Assembly: GCA_947503305.1 (NCBI GenBank)
Contig: CANNDF010000002.1
Location: 1 to 64,000 of the forward strand
DNA length: 64,000 nt
From: an uncultured Dokdonia sp.
GTDB taxonomy: Bacteria; Bacteroidota; Bacteroidia; Flavobacteriales; Flavobacteriaceae
Direction: 5' to 3'
The notes under the pieces were generated by a model. It did not search any database. It was not told the origin of the DNA and saw only the letters and a program-made list of their open reading frames with translations. Positions 27,038-35,320 of the stretch are shown in pieces. Both the position numbers and the translations under genes were made by a program. Position 1 is the first letter of the stretch. Each line of letters starts with the position of its first letter.

Positions 27038-27832
27038 ATGAAAAAATTATTCTCTATTATGGCAATCGCAGCTGTTGTAGCTATAGGTACTTTTACCGCA
27101 AAAGCAAACAATGCGCAGACTACTACCCTTCCAGTTCAAATACAACAAATAGTTGCTAATGTTGATTCAGGAACAACTTTTCAAGATACCGGAGCTGAAG
27201 AACCGTCTTTTACACAAGGCTTAAAGAAACGTTTTATAGAAGGAGGTCCTGGCTTTATGGGGATTGTACTACTTTGTTTAATACTTGGTCTTGCAATTTC
27301 AATAGAAAGAATTATCTACTTAAACTTAGCATCTACAAACAGTAAGAAACTTGCTCAAAGTGTAGAAGATGCACTAAGTAGTGGTGGTGTAGAAGCTGCA
27401 AAAGAAGTATGTCGTAACACAAAAGGACCTGTTGCTTCTATTTACTATCAAGGACTTGATAGAATGGGAGAAGGTACAGAAGCTGCTGAGAAAGCTGTTG
27501 TAGCATATGGCGGTGTTCAAATGGGACAACTCGAAAAGAATGTGTCTTGGATATCATTGTTTATTGCACTAGCTCCAATGCTTGGATTCATGGGTACAGT
27601 AATTGGTATGATTAAGGCCTTTGATAAAATTGAAGCAGCAGGAGATATGAATCCGGCACTTGTGGCAGGAGGTATTAAAGTAGCACTTCTTACAACGGTA
27701 TTTGGTCTTGTAGTGGCTATTATTCTTCAAATTTTTTATAACTATATTATTGCAAAAATCGATAGTATCGTAAATGATATGGAAGATTCTTCTATTACAC
27801 TTATCGATATGCTAGTGAAGCATAAAAAATAA
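27038..27832 (+). CDS. exbB: MotA/TolQ/ExbB proton channel family protein
   Basis: The 264-residue inner-membrane protein has a signal-like N-terminus (MKKLFSIMAIAAVVAIGTF...AKANNA), common in Bacteroidota ExbB, then three membrane helices (~70-90, ~168-190, ~205-235). The conserved ExbB/TolQ core is visible as ALAPMLGFMGTVIGMIKAFD. It should form the proton channel that energises outer-membrane transport together with the two ExbD proteins encoded in the same operon. TonB itself is not in the window. Confidence 0.9.
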   Translation: MKKLFSIMAIAAVVAIGTFTAKANNAQTTTLPVQIQQIVANVDSGTTFQDTGAEEPSFTQGLKKRFIEGGPGFMGIVLLCLILGLAISIERIIYLNLASTNSKKLAQSVEDALSSGGVEAAKEVCRNTKGPVASIYYQGLDRMGEGTEAAEKAVVAYGGVQMGQLEKNVSWISLFIALAPMLGFMGTVIGMIKAFDKIEAAGDMNPALVAGGIKVALLTTVFGLVVAIILQIFYNYIIAKIDSIVNDMEDSSITLIDMLVKHKK

Positions 27833-27862
27833 TAATAGTAATACCTAAAACGAAGATATATT

Positions 27863-28327
27863 ATGGGATTACATAAAATAATAAAAATAGTAGTGGCCTT
27901 GCTGGCTATAGCTGGAGCGGCTATGACAGCATATATATGGACACTAGACGAAGAAGCGCTTCAAGCTGATTTAAAACTGAATGGAATACAGGAAATAGAA
28001 GTTCCTTCTATGATCAGTAATATCATGCTTATTTCATGGATTATTCTTGGCATAATATTAGTAGCAGTATTGATATTTGTAATCAAAGGATTATTTAGTG
28101 GTAATGCAAAGAAAACTCTGATTAGTATTGGTGCATTTTTGGCAGTAATAGCAGTTTCATTTTTTACTGCATCTTCAGAATTTCCAGCTGATGCACTTAA
28201 AGATGGAGAAGTACTTTCAGATTATGGTGCAAAATGGGTAGGAGCAGGAATCAATGCCTTTTTCATACTAGCCGTTATTGCTATAGGATTGATGCTATTC
28301 TCAGGAGTTAAGAAACTTGTAAAATAA
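27863..28327 (+). CDS. small integral membrane protein of the ExbB/ExbD operon
   Basis: The 154-residue protein has about four hydrophobic segments (~5-27, ~50-72, ~82-102, ~128-150) and the periplasmic-looking loop SSEFPADALKDGEVLSDYGAKWVGAG. It has no recognisable enzymatic motif. It lies between exbB and the first exbD with 30- and 7-base gaps, so it is cotranscribed and probably an accessory subunit of the energiser complex. This position is conserved in related genomes as far as I recall; its function is unknown. Confidence 0.75.
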   Translation: MGLHKIIKIVVALLAIAGAAMTAYIWTLDEEALQADLKLNGIQEIEVPSMISNIMLISWIILGIILVAVLIFVIKGLFSGNAKKTLISIGAFLAVIAVSFFTASSEFPADALKDGEVLSDYGAKWVGAGINAFFILAVIAIGLMLFSGVKKLVK

Positions 28328-28334
28328 AAACACT

Positions 28335-28964
28335 ATGGCAAAACGATCAGCACCCGAAATTAATGCAGGATCAATGGCAGACATTGCGTTCCTACTTCTT
28401 ATCTTTTTTCTGGTAACTACTACTATTGAAAAAGATAAAGGTTTGATACGTCAATTGCCACCGCCATTAGATGAGAATCAACCACCACCACCTATAATCA
28501 AAGAGAAAAATCTTTTTGTGGTTTTGGTGAATAATAATAATGATCTTCTTGTAGAAAACGAGCCAATGGAGCTTAAGGATTTAAGAGAAGCTGCTATTGA
28601 GTTTTTAGATAATGGAGGAACGCCTAATGGTCAAGAAGGATATTGTTCTTTTTGTCAAGGAAAGCGTAGTCCAAGTTCCTCTGATAATCCAGAGAAAGCT
28701 ATTATATCTATGAGTAGTTCTCGTAAAACAAGTTATTTGACGTATGCTGCCGTTCAAAATGAATTAGGAGCTGCCTATAATTTCTTGAGGGATCGAGAGT
28801 CTCAACGTCTTTTTGGATGGAAGTTTACAGAAAAGAAAGCTGAAATAGACGCGGGAAGATATAAAGATGATATAAAAACAGAAGATAAGCTGAAAGAACA
28901 ATTAAAAGAAGTTAGAGCTCTAATTCCTTTTAAATTATCAGAGGCAGAATCTAAAAAGAACTAA
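28335..28964 (+). CDS. exbD: ExbD/TolR family biopolymer transport protein, CxxC-containing
   Basis: The 209-residue protein has the single N-terminal helix with the key Asp (NAGSMADIAFLLLIFFLVTTT), then a periplasmic domain. That domain is longer than E. coli ExbD (141 residues) because of inserts around 95-125 (GYCSFCQGKRSPSSSDNPEKA) and ~150-190. The CSFC pair could form a disulfide or bind metal. It is the first of two different ExbD genes in tandem, suggesting a heteromeric ExbD complex. Confidence 0.9.
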   Translation: MAKRSAPEINAGSMADIAFLLLIFFLVTTTIEKDKGLIRQLPPPLDENQPPPPIIKEKNLFVVLVNNNNDLLVENEPMELKDLREAAIEFLDNGGTPNGQEGYCSFCQGKRSPSSSDNPEKAIISMSSSRKTSYLTYAAVQNELGAAYNFLRDRESQRLFGWKFTEKKAEIDAGRYKDDIKTEDKLKEQLKEVRALIPFKLSEAESKKN

Positions 28965-28968
28965 TACT

Positions 28969-29439
28969 ATGTCAAAATTTAAAAAGAAAAAAGGAGGAGA
29001 ACTCCCGCCAGTAAATACGGCGTCACTGCCTGATATTGTTTTTATGTTACTATTCTTTTTTATGGTGGCAACAGTACTTAGAAAAAACGATTTGAAAGTT
29101 TTAAATCAACTTCCTCCTGCAGATCAGGTAGAAAAATTAGATAAAACTAAAACTGTATATGTTTATATCGGAAAACCTGGTGAAGGATATAAAGGAAAGA
29201 GCACAGAATCTATCATTCAAATCGGAGAGAAAATTGTAAGTGTAGAAGAAGTAAAATCTGCAGTATTAGAAGAGCGAGAGCTTAAAATACGCGATGAACT
29301 TAAAGACTACGTTACAGTGGCATTAAAAATAGATGAGAATGCAGAATATGGTCTTGTTTACGATGTGAAACAAGAACTTAGAGAAGCAAACCTACCTAAG
29401 ATTATTTATATTACTACACCGAGTAGTGCAGTAGAATAA
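28969..29439 (+). CDS. exbD: ExbD/TolR family biopolymer transport protein (second copy)
   Basis: The 156-residue protein has the N-terminal transmembrane segment with the proton-relay Asp (NTASLPDIVFMLLFFFMVAT) and a compact periplasmic domain. It is shorter than the first copy, without the CxxC insert. It starts 4 bases after the first exbD and ends the energiser operon before a strong terminator. Confidence 0.9.
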   Translation: MSKFKKKKGGELPPVNTASLPDIVFMLLFFFMVATVLRKNDLKVLNQLPPADQVEKLDKTKTVYVYIGKPGEGYKGKSTESIIQIGEKIVSVEEVKSAVLEERELKIRDELKDYVTVALKIDENAEYGLVYDVKQELREANLPKIIYITTPSSAVE

Positions 29440-29460
29440 ATCTAAAAATTATAATTAGTA

Positions 29461-29497
29461 AAAAAGCGCCTTGATATATATCGAGGCGTTTTTTTAT
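29461..29497 (+). terminator. terminator of the ExbB/ExbD operon
   Basis: CGCCTTGATA-ta-TATCGAGGCG (one G-T wobble) followed by seven T. The TTG used as start of the track ORF 29471-30250 lies inside this terminator. Confidence 0.85.
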
Positions 29498-29523
29498 ATC
29501 TTATTTATAGGGTTGATTTCTCG

Positions 29524-29531
29524 TATCTTTG
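29524..29531 (+). promoter_or_regulatory. putative -7 promoter box for the PorT-like gene
   Basis: TATCTTTG (TAnnTTTG) lies 12 bases before the chosen ATG (29543), giving a very short leader. Confidence 0.55.
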
Positions 29532-29542
29532 TAATAAACTCA

Positions 29543-30250
29543 ATGCTTGTGAAGTATATCATCATTTTTGTAGTACTTATCCCTTTCATCCAGCATATAG
29601 ATGCACAAGAATTATTAGAAGATATTTCTAGTATAGATTCTTTATACAGGGAAGATCAGGTATATCTAGGGGTTACTTTTAATCTTTTGGCAAATACATC
29701 TAATGGTTTATCTCAAAATGGATTGAGTGGTGGGTTTCAAATAGGTTTTATAAGAGATATGCCTATTAATAAAAGACGTAATAAAGCGATAGGAATAGGG
29801 CTAGGCGTAGGATTAGATACATTTAATCATAATTTGTTTATTGGAGAAGAGGAAGATGGAGAAACTTCTATTTTTTCAATAATCCCAAGTGATATAAATG
29901 AAGATGAAAATAGATTTACTTTTTATACATTACAAATGCCTATACAATATAGGTGGAGAACTTCTACCCCTACAAAGTATGCCTTTTGGAGAATACATAC
30001 AGGTGTTCAATTAGGGTATGTCTTTAGATTTAAATCTACTTTTCAACAAACAAATAACACAGTAATTCAAACGGATGTTCCAGAACTTAATAAATTACGG
30101 TATGGACTTACTTTTGCTTTTGGGTATGGAGCATTTAATTTTCAAGCATATTATGGGTTAAATCCACTTTTTGATAGTGGTGCTACTATAAATAGAGAGA
30201 CCATAGATATACAAGTGATTCGTCTGGGCTTACAATTTTATTTTTTATAA
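29543..30250 (+). CDS. PorT family outer-membrane beta-barrel protein
   Basis: The start chosen is the ATG giving MLVKYIIIFVVLIPFIQHIDAQ, a good signal peptide; the track start lies inside the preceding terminator. The 235-residue product shows barrel strands with GIGIGLGVGLDTFNH, YTLQMPIQYRWRT, WRIHTGVQLGYVFRFKS and a terminal aromatic LGLQFYF. This matches the PorT family barrels often found behind ExbB/ExbD genes in Flavobacteriaceae. PorT itself is linked to T9SS, but the family is broad, so a T9SS role is uncertain. Confidence 0.78.
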   Translation: MLVKYIIIFVVLIPFIQHIDAQELLEDISSIDSLYREDQVYLGVTFNLLANTSNGLSQNGLSGGFQIGFIRDMPINKRRNKAIGIGLGVGLDTFNHNLFIGEEEDGETSIFSIIPSDINEDENRFTFYTLQMPIQYRWRTSTPTKYAFWRIHTGVQLGYVFRFKSTFQQTNNTVIQTDVPELNKLRYGLTFAFGYGAFNFQAYYGLNPLFDSGATINRETIDIQVIRLGLQFYFL

Positions 30251-30261
30251 GACTTCTATAA

Positions 30262-30867
30262 TTATAACCAATAATTAAAGGCCATTAACTGTGGAATGGC
30301 CCCTATAAAAAAACCAACAATAAGTTCTGGATATGTATGGGCTTTTGCATCTAGTCTTGATGTTGCAGTGCCACCACAACCTATTATAAATAATGCAATT
30401 AATGGCAGTAGATTTTTTCCAAAGTGCAAGCTTACTCCCATAATAAATGTAAGTATTCCAGCGACTCCTACCATATGTAAACTGGTCTTAAATTTAAATA
30501 AGACAAGTATAAATGTAGCAAGACTAGATCCTAGTATAGCTACAAAGAAGAAAAATAATTCTGGGATTTCATAACCTTTAAATACAATATTAATAAGCAA
30601 AATTGTAAAAAGCATTTGCATTAATAAAGGATATTTGCGCTCTTTTACATTTTTTAAATGTATCTCTGTAACTAATCCTAAATTTTTAAGCATATAATAA
30701 CTTAGTATAGGTATAATTATAGTCATTATTGTCGTTGCAAATAACTTTGAATATAGGAAGGGTGGGTTAAAATATCTAGGAGAGATAATGAAGTATAAAG
30801 CAACTCCTGCAAATGGCATAAACAGAGGGTGAAAGATATAGGAGAAGCTTTTGATGAGGTATTTCAT
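30262..30867 (-). CDS. PAP2-like integral membrane protein with altered catalytic motifs
   Basis: The 201-residue protein has about six membrane helices. It retains a layout resembling PAP2 phosphatases: a basic VKERKYPLL, SLHMVG where PSGH is expected, and SRLDAKAHTYPELIVG resembling SRxxxxxHxxxD with Glu in place of Asp. It may act on lipid or undecaprenyl phosphates, or it may have lost classical activity. Its ATG shares one base with the rpoN stop (TAATG), so it is translated with rpoN. Confidence 0.65.
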   Translation of the reverse strand: MKYLIKSFSYIFHPLFMPFAGVALYFIISPRYFNPPFLYSKLFATTIMTIIIPILSYYMLKNLGLVTEIHLKNVKERKYPLLMQMLFTILLINIVFKGYEIPELFFFFVAILGSSLATFILVLFKFKTSLHMVGVAGILTFIMGVSLHFGKNLLPLIALFIIGCGGTATSRLDAKAHTYPELIVGFFIGAIPQLMAFNYWL

Positions 30868-32318
30868 TAGATCTGTTTACGTAGCCTTGCGACCGGAAGG
30901 TCTAATTGTTCTCTATATTTTGCAACTGTACGTCGAGCGATAGGGTATCCTTTCTCTTTTAAAATACCTGCAAGTTTATCATCAGTAAGTGGTTTCTTTT
31001 TATCTTCTTCTTGTATTACAGTTTCAAGTATTTTTTTGATTTCTCTGGTAGATACTTCCTCTCCTTGGTCATTAGTCATACTTTCACTGAAAAACTCTTT
31101 AATAAGTTTAGTGCCATAGGGGGTATCTACATATTTACTATTTGCAACTCGCGATACAGTAGATACGTCCATGCCTATCTCATTTGCAATATCTTTTAAT
31201 ATCATAGGGCGTAAAGTACGCTCATCTCCTGTAAGGAAGTATTCTTTTTGATAGTACATAATTGAACTCATCGTTACAAAAAGCGTCTGTTGTCTTTGTA
31301 AGATAGCTTCAATAAACCATTTGGCTGCATCTAGTTTTTGTTTTATAAATAGTACAGCGTCTTTCTGGGCTTTCGTTTTTTCTTTAGACGATTTATACCC
31401 TTTAAGCATATTACTGTAATCTCTGGATACTTTAAGTTCTGGAGCATTGCGACCATTTAATGTAAGCTCAAGCTCTCCTTCTACAATTCGAATGGTAAAA
31501 TCTGGTACTACATGCTCTACAATTTTTGTATTACTAGCATAAGAACCTCCAGGTTTGGGATTAAGATGCTCTATTTCTTGAATAGCATCTTTAAGTTCTT
31601 CTTCAGTAATACTGAATTTTGACATTAATTTTTTATAATGCTTTTTACTAAAATGATCAAAAGATTTTTCTAAAATTGCAATAGCAAGCTCTATAGATTT
31701 TGTAGGACGTTTACGAGATAATTGTAGTATAAGACATTCCTCTAAATTACGTGCAGCTACCCCAGAAGGATCTAATTCTTGTACGGTAAGCAGGACTTCT
31801 TCTATTTTTTCTTCTGTTGTATAGACATTCTGTGTAAACGCAAGGTCATCCATGAGATCCTCAATAGATCTTCTTAAGTATCCACTTTCATCGAGACTCC
31901 CAATAATGAACTCGGCAATATCACGTTCTTCATTAGAGAGTCTAAAAGTATTAAGTTGAGTCTTTAAGTATTGATTAAAAGAAGTTCCAGATGCATATGG
32001 GACTTGCTTGTCTTCATCATCTATACTGTAGTTATTTGCACTTAGGCGATAGTCAGGAATCTCATCATCGCTAAGATATTCATCAACATTTATTTCTGTC
32101 TCAATAGTGTCATTTTCATACTCATCATCACTATTATTAAACTCTTCAAATTCATCTTTTATTTCATCTTTCCCACTATCTAATGCAGGATTTTCTTCAA
32201 GTTCTTGTTTTACTTTTTGTTCAAAGGCTTGTGTAGGCAATTGGATAAGCTTCATCAACTGTATTTGTTGTGGAGAAAGCTTTTGTGAGAGTTTAAAATT
32301 GAGTTGTTGTTTTAACAT
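30867..32318 (-). CDS. rpoN: RNA polymerase sigma-54 factor
   Basis: The 483-residue sigma-54 shows the Gln-rich activator-interacting region I (LNFKLSQKLSPQQIQLMKLIQLP), an acidic region II (~50-95) and the core-binding domain (~110-250). A helix-turn-helix (DVSTVSRVANSKYVDTPYGT) is followed by the RpoN box ARRTVAKYREQL near the end. It directs transcription from -24/-12 promoters with enhancer-binding activators. No activator gene is recognisable in the window. It is likely cotranscribed with the PAP2-like gene. Confidence 0.95.
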   Translation of the reverse strand: MLKQQLNFKLSQKLSPQQIQLMKLIQLPTQAFEQKVKQELEENPALDSGKDEIKDEFEEFNNSDDEYENDTIETEINVDEYLSDDEIPDYRLSANNYSIDDEDKQVPYASGTSFNQYLKTQLNTFRLSNEERDIAEFIIGSLDESGYLRRSIEDLMDDLAFTQNVYTTEEKIEEVLLTVQELDPSGVAARNLEECLILQLSRKRPTKSIELAIAILEKSFDHFSKKHYKKLMSKFSITEEELKDAIQEIEHLNPKPGGSYASNTKIVEHVVPDFTIRIVEGELELTLNGRNAPELKVSRDYSNMLKGYKSSKEKTKAQKDAVLFIKQKLDAAKWFIEAILQRQQTLFVTMSSIMYYQKEYFLTGDERTLRPMILKDIANEIGMDVSTVSRVANSKYVDTPYGTKLIKEFFSESMTNDQGEEVSTREIKKILETVIQEEDKKKPLTDDKLAGILKEKGYPIARRTVAKYREQLDLPVARLRKQI

Positions 32319-32322
32319 AAAA

Positions 32323-32330
32323 CAAAAATA
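32323..32330 (-). promoter_or_regulatory. putative -7 promoter box for rpoN
   Basis: TATTTTTG on the minus strand ends 4 bases before the rpoN ATG, predicting a leaderless or nearly leaderless transcript. Confidence 0.6.
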
Positions 32331-32413
32331 AGCAAAACCAAGTATATGCCAGCATCAAAGTACTGTTAAGGCTGTCATATTATTATGCTTTTTTATAGTC
32401 TCCCAGTAGCATG

Positions 32414-33043
32414 TCAAGGTTTAAAAAGGCCATTTTTTATAGCGTATATGACAAGGCCTGTACGGTTTTTTAAATTTAGTTTTGAGAAAACACTATCTCT
32501 ATATCCTTGTACAGTTTTTGGACTAAGGAACATTCTATCAGCAATCTCATTGTATGTCATTTCTGTACATGCATGTTTAATAAACTCTATTTCACGTTCT
32601 TTTAATGTAAGAGTGTGTTCGTCATCAAGACTTTTGACGAGGAGTCGTGTAACTGTATTTGTATGGTAATATCCTTGCGTGACAAGTTCTTTTAATGCAT
32701 TTTCTAACACTGTTTTTTCAGTATCTTTAAGTAGGTAGCCTCGAGCACCTGCTCGTAACATTTTTAAAATAGTGCGTTCATCTTCTTCTACAGAGAGAGC
32801 GAGCACTTTAATATCTGGATATAATTCTTTAAGATGTGTGGTGGTTTCTATACCATCCATTATAGGCATATTGACATCCATTAAAACAATATCTGGTTGC
32901 TTATCTTTAAAGACAAGTTGGTCTAATAATTCCTGTCCGTTTTTACAGGTGTATAAAACATCAAAATTTTCAAAAGACCCTACAAGTCCGCTGATGGCTT
33001 GAGATAGCAGGGTGTGATCATCTACAACTACGAGTTTATTCAT
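32414..33043 (-). CDS. LuxR/NarL-type response regulator
   Basis: The 209-residue regulator has a receiver domain (KLVVVDDHTLLSQAI; phospho-acceptor Asp in DIVLMDVNMPIMDG; Lys in YLLKDTEK). A C-terminal LuxR helix-turn-helix follows (LTLKEREIEFIKHACTEMTY, FLSPKTVQGYRDSVFSKL). It should be phosphorylated by the histidine kinase encoded 5 bases upstream in the same operon. The regulon is unknown. Confidence 0.92.
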   Translation of the reverse strand: MNKLVVVDDHTLLSQAISGLVGSFENFDVLYTCKNGQELLDQLVFKDKQPDIVLMDVNMPIMDGIETTTHLKELYPDIKVLALSVEEDERTILKMLRAGARGYLLKDTEKTVLENALKELVTQGYYHTNTVTRLLVKSLDDEHTLTLKEREIEFIKHACTEMTYNEIADRMFLSPKTVQGYRDSVFSKLNLKNRTGLVIYAIKNGLFKP

Positions 33044-33048
33044 GATAT

Positions 33049-33843
33049 TTAGGGTTTGTATATGAGGTGTATTTGTGTACCTATTCCTTCTTCAGAAGAA
33101 ATAGTAATGGTTGCTCCTATAAGTTTGGCTCTAGATTCTATATTTGAAAGGCCTATTCCGTTTTTCGCTTTCGCGAAAGCATAATCAAAACCCACCCCAT
33201 TGTCTTTTGCATCTATAGTTAAAATCTCATTTTTATATATGACATTTACATCCAGTCGAGAAGCTTTAGAATGTTTAATAGTATTTGTAAAAAATTCTTG
33301 AAGTACTCTAAAAATAATAGTCTCTACTTTTTTATCGATATAAAAAGGGACGCCAGTTACATTTAATTCTGGTTTGAGATAGGCCATACGATTAAAACGT
33401 TCTAGTTCCATCTCAAGAGCTTCTGTAAGACTCATATTTTTAAGCGCCTCAGGGTTGATGAGTTTTGATAATGTGCGTATTTCTTTAAGTCCTTTTCCTA
33501 TGGTTGCAGCAGCCTCATCAAGATCTTTTTGATTACTACCCGCATTTTGTGTTTGTATTTTTGCAAGTGTGAGTAACTGGCCGATATTATCATGTAACTC
33601 CCAGCTGATATTCCGTAAGGTTTCTTCACGTATTTCTATTTGTGTTTCTGCAATCTCTTGTTCAAAACGCTTTTGAGCTTCTTGTTGTTCTATAACTAAG
33701 GTGTTTTTACGTTTCATAAACACAGAAAACAATACAGCAACTACTATTAACAATAATAAAACAATGGTAATAGTAACTAAAATTAGAAGCAGTGTGCTAT
33801 TTTCTGGGTTTTGTTGCATTGATGCCAGAATTATAATATGCAT
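33049..33843 (-). CDS. NarL-family sensor histidine kinase (HisKA_3)
   Basis: The protein has 264 residues from the ATG at 33843, or 256 from an ATG at 33819 (MQQNPENSTLLL). It has one N-terminal membrane helix (LLLILVTITIVLLLLIVVAVLF), a short coiled coil, the HisKA_3 motif (NISWELHDNIGQLLTLAKIQ) and an ATPase domain (DNGVGFDYAF, NGIGLSNIESRAKLIGA). There is no periplasmic sensor domain, so the signal is probably membrane or cytosolic. Its partner regulator follows 5 bases later. A copy of the palindrome encodes AFAKA between the N and G boxes of the ATPase. Confidence 0.9.
   Translation of the reverse strand: MHIIILASMQQNPENSTLLLILVTITIVLLLLIVVAVLFSVFMKRKNTLVIEQQEAQKRFEQEIAETQIEIREETLRNISWELHDNIGQLLTLAKIQTQNAGSNQKDLDEAAATIGKGLKEIRTLSKLINPEALKNMSLTEALEMELERFNRMAYLKPELNVTGVPFYIDKKVETIIFRVLQEFFTNTIKHSKASRLDVNVIYKNEILTIDAKDNGVGFDYAFAKAKNGIGLSNIESRAKLIGATITISSEEGIGTQIHLIYKP
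33167..33180. repeat. perfect palindrome GCTTTCGCGAAAGC (copy 7, in histidine kinase gene)
   Basis: Read on the minus strand as AFAKA within the ATP-binding domain (FDYAFAKAKNG), in the ATP-lid region where length varies between kinases. Confidence 0.95.
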
Positions 33844-33866
33844 GTAAGATACTTATTTCTATAAGG

Positions 33867-33896
33867 ATACTAAAGGGGTAAATGCCCCTTTAGTAT
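33867..33896. terminator. perfect hairpin behind the 7-TM gene
   Basis: ATACTAAAGGGG-taaatg-CCCCTTTAGTAT is a 12-bp perfect stem between the histidine kinase start and the end of the upstream membrane-protein gene. It lacks a T-run. Confidence 0.55.
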
Positions 33897-33921
33897 TGTC
33901 TATAAATACCTAATAATACTA

Positions 33922-34557
33922 TTAATTCCTTTTTTCTGACCATATGAAACCTAAAATGAAGATGCTGTTTTGTAGGATTATGAAAATAAATTTTATAATT
34001 CTCAAATCGTCTATTAAATCATTACTTAGATTTTCGGAAAAATTAAAAATAATATAGATTGGAAGATAACCTATCCAGAAAATAAGATTCCCCATTAAAT
34101 ACCAAACAGTGAGATCTTTTCGAAGCGGTATTACATCTTGACTTTTTAAAAGTTCGATAGCGTAATACATAATACCTAATAAGGATACGAACCCACCTGT
34201 AAAATAGGATAATGGTAAGTAATCTGTTATAAAGTTTTTTGTGAATATATCTATAAGTTGGGCTATGACATAGACAGAAAATAAGGCTTTTATGATTTGT
34301 AACCTCTTGCTGTTATTGATACAATTAATAAGTATCCAATAGATTAAAGAAAAGCTAATGATCTGATGGATATTGTATAAATAATCTGTCTCTTTAAGAA
34401 TCTTATCTAAGTATAGTAATACAAGTAAGTCATTGAGTGCGTTATACCATAAAAAGGCACAAATGTATTTTAAAAAACTATTCTTGTATTTGTATAGATA
34501 AATAGATGACGCTATAGCAGAGAGAACTTGGAATATGTCAATGATATAAGGCGACAT
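33922..34557 (-). CDS. integral membrane protein, unknown function (about 7 TM)
   Basis: The 211-residue protein is almost entirely hydrophobic helices with short aromatic-rich loops (IFQVLSAIASSIYLYKYKN, YNIHQIISFSLIYWILINC, NSIFILGFIWSEKRN). No motif of a known family is evident. It lies upstream of the two-component pair on the same strand but is separated from it by a hairpin, so cotranscription is uncertain. A sensory membrane role is possible but not shown. Confidence 0.6.
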   Translation of the reverse strand: MSPYIIDIFQVLSAIASSIYLYKYKNSFLKYICAFLWYNALNDLLVLLYLDKILKETDYLYNIHQIISFSLIYWILINCINNSKRLQIIKALFSVYVIAQLIDIFTKNFITDYLPLSYFTGGFVSLLGIMYYAIELLKSQDVIPLRKDLTVWYLMGNLIFWIGYLPIYIIFNFSENLSNDLIDDLRIIKFIFIILQNSIFILGFIWSEKRN

Positions 34558-34583
34558 CTATTTACTATACTAAATATGTTGTC

Positions 34584-35198
34584 TTAATAATCGTTATCGT
34601 CATTTACGGGTGGAGGTCTTCTATGTCCTTGATTAAGAGCAAGACTCGTAATATCTCCTTGCAGGGTCATAATTAGATTTGCTTTTCCGCTAGGTTTTTG
34701 ATTTGCTGTTACAGTTCCTACAGGAATAGCAGTAGCGGTGTTGTTTACGTTTTGAATGGCAAAAGAGACTTCTTGACCCGATGGAAGGATCATTGTAGGA
34801 TTAAAAAATACAGTTTCTGCACTAGGGTGTTTGGTTGTTTCTGTATTAGGATATTGCCCAAGATATACACGTAATCCTTTTATTTCAGTATCTGTTGTAT
34901 GTGCCTCTTGCTCTATATACTCCATATACTTTTTTAACATGTCAAAATCAAAGGTAATTGATCGGGTTGCTCTATAAGGGTCTGTTCCTTCAGGGAGCTC
35001 TTGATTTTCAAATTCTTCAATTAATCCTACTCTATTTTCACCATAATTAGTGAATAGTGTTTTTGCTGTTTGAAGAGAAATAATATTTTCGGGAGCCTCA
35101 ACTGTTGGTGGCTCTGCATGGGTATTTGGTTTTTGCGTACAACCACTTATTATAAGCAAACCTACTAGGAGAATTCCTAAACGGGGACTAGTTTTCAT
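34584..35198 (-). CDS. lipoprotein, unknown function
   Basis: The 204-residue protein has a type II signal peptide with lipobox (LLVGLLIISGCTQ), a Pro/Glu-rich linker and a compact domain. That domain contains YGENRVGLIEEFEN, SITFDFDMLKKYMEYIE and LRVYLGQYPN. The last segment is a candidate binding motif, but I know no family with certainty. The C-terminus HRRPPPVNDDNDY is polar. It starts upstream of the 7-TM gene with a 26-base gap, so the two probably form an operon. Confidence 0.65.
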   Translation of the reverse strand: MKTSPRLGILLVGLLIISGCTQKPNTHAEPPTVEAPENIISLQTAKTLFTNYGENRVGLIEEFENQELPEGTDPYRATRSITFDFDMLKKYMEYIEQEAHTTDTEIKGLRVYLGQYPNTETTKHPSAETVFFNPTMILPSGQEVSFAIQNVNNTATAIPVGTVTANQKPSGKANLIMTLQGDITSLALNQGHRRPPPVNDDNDY

Positions 35199-35269
35199 TC
35201 GATAAAGTTTTGATTAGTATTCTTTAAATTTACGAGAATACAATGATAAATGAACTATCCCTATAAAGA

Positions 35270-35290
35270 AAGGGGCAAAAGCCCCTTTTA
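35270..35290 (-). terminator. terminator of asnS
   Basis: AAAGGGGC-aaaa-GCCCCTTTT lies 31 bases beyond the asnS stop. Confidence 0.7.
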
Positions 35291-35320
35291 TTTATTACAG
35301 TATGTTAGTATGTATATATC

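Noticed and set aside
29471-29542. Upstream extension of the PorT-like ORF
   Set aside because: It starts with a TTG inside the exbD terminator; the ATG at 29543 gives a proper signal peptide behind a promoter box.
30867-32318. Sigma-54 dependent -24/-12 promoters near rpoN or elsewhere in the window
   Set aside because: I noticed no convincing TGGCAC-N5-TTGC element upstream of any gene; the few TGGCAC words seen lack the second half. A systematic scan was not possible.
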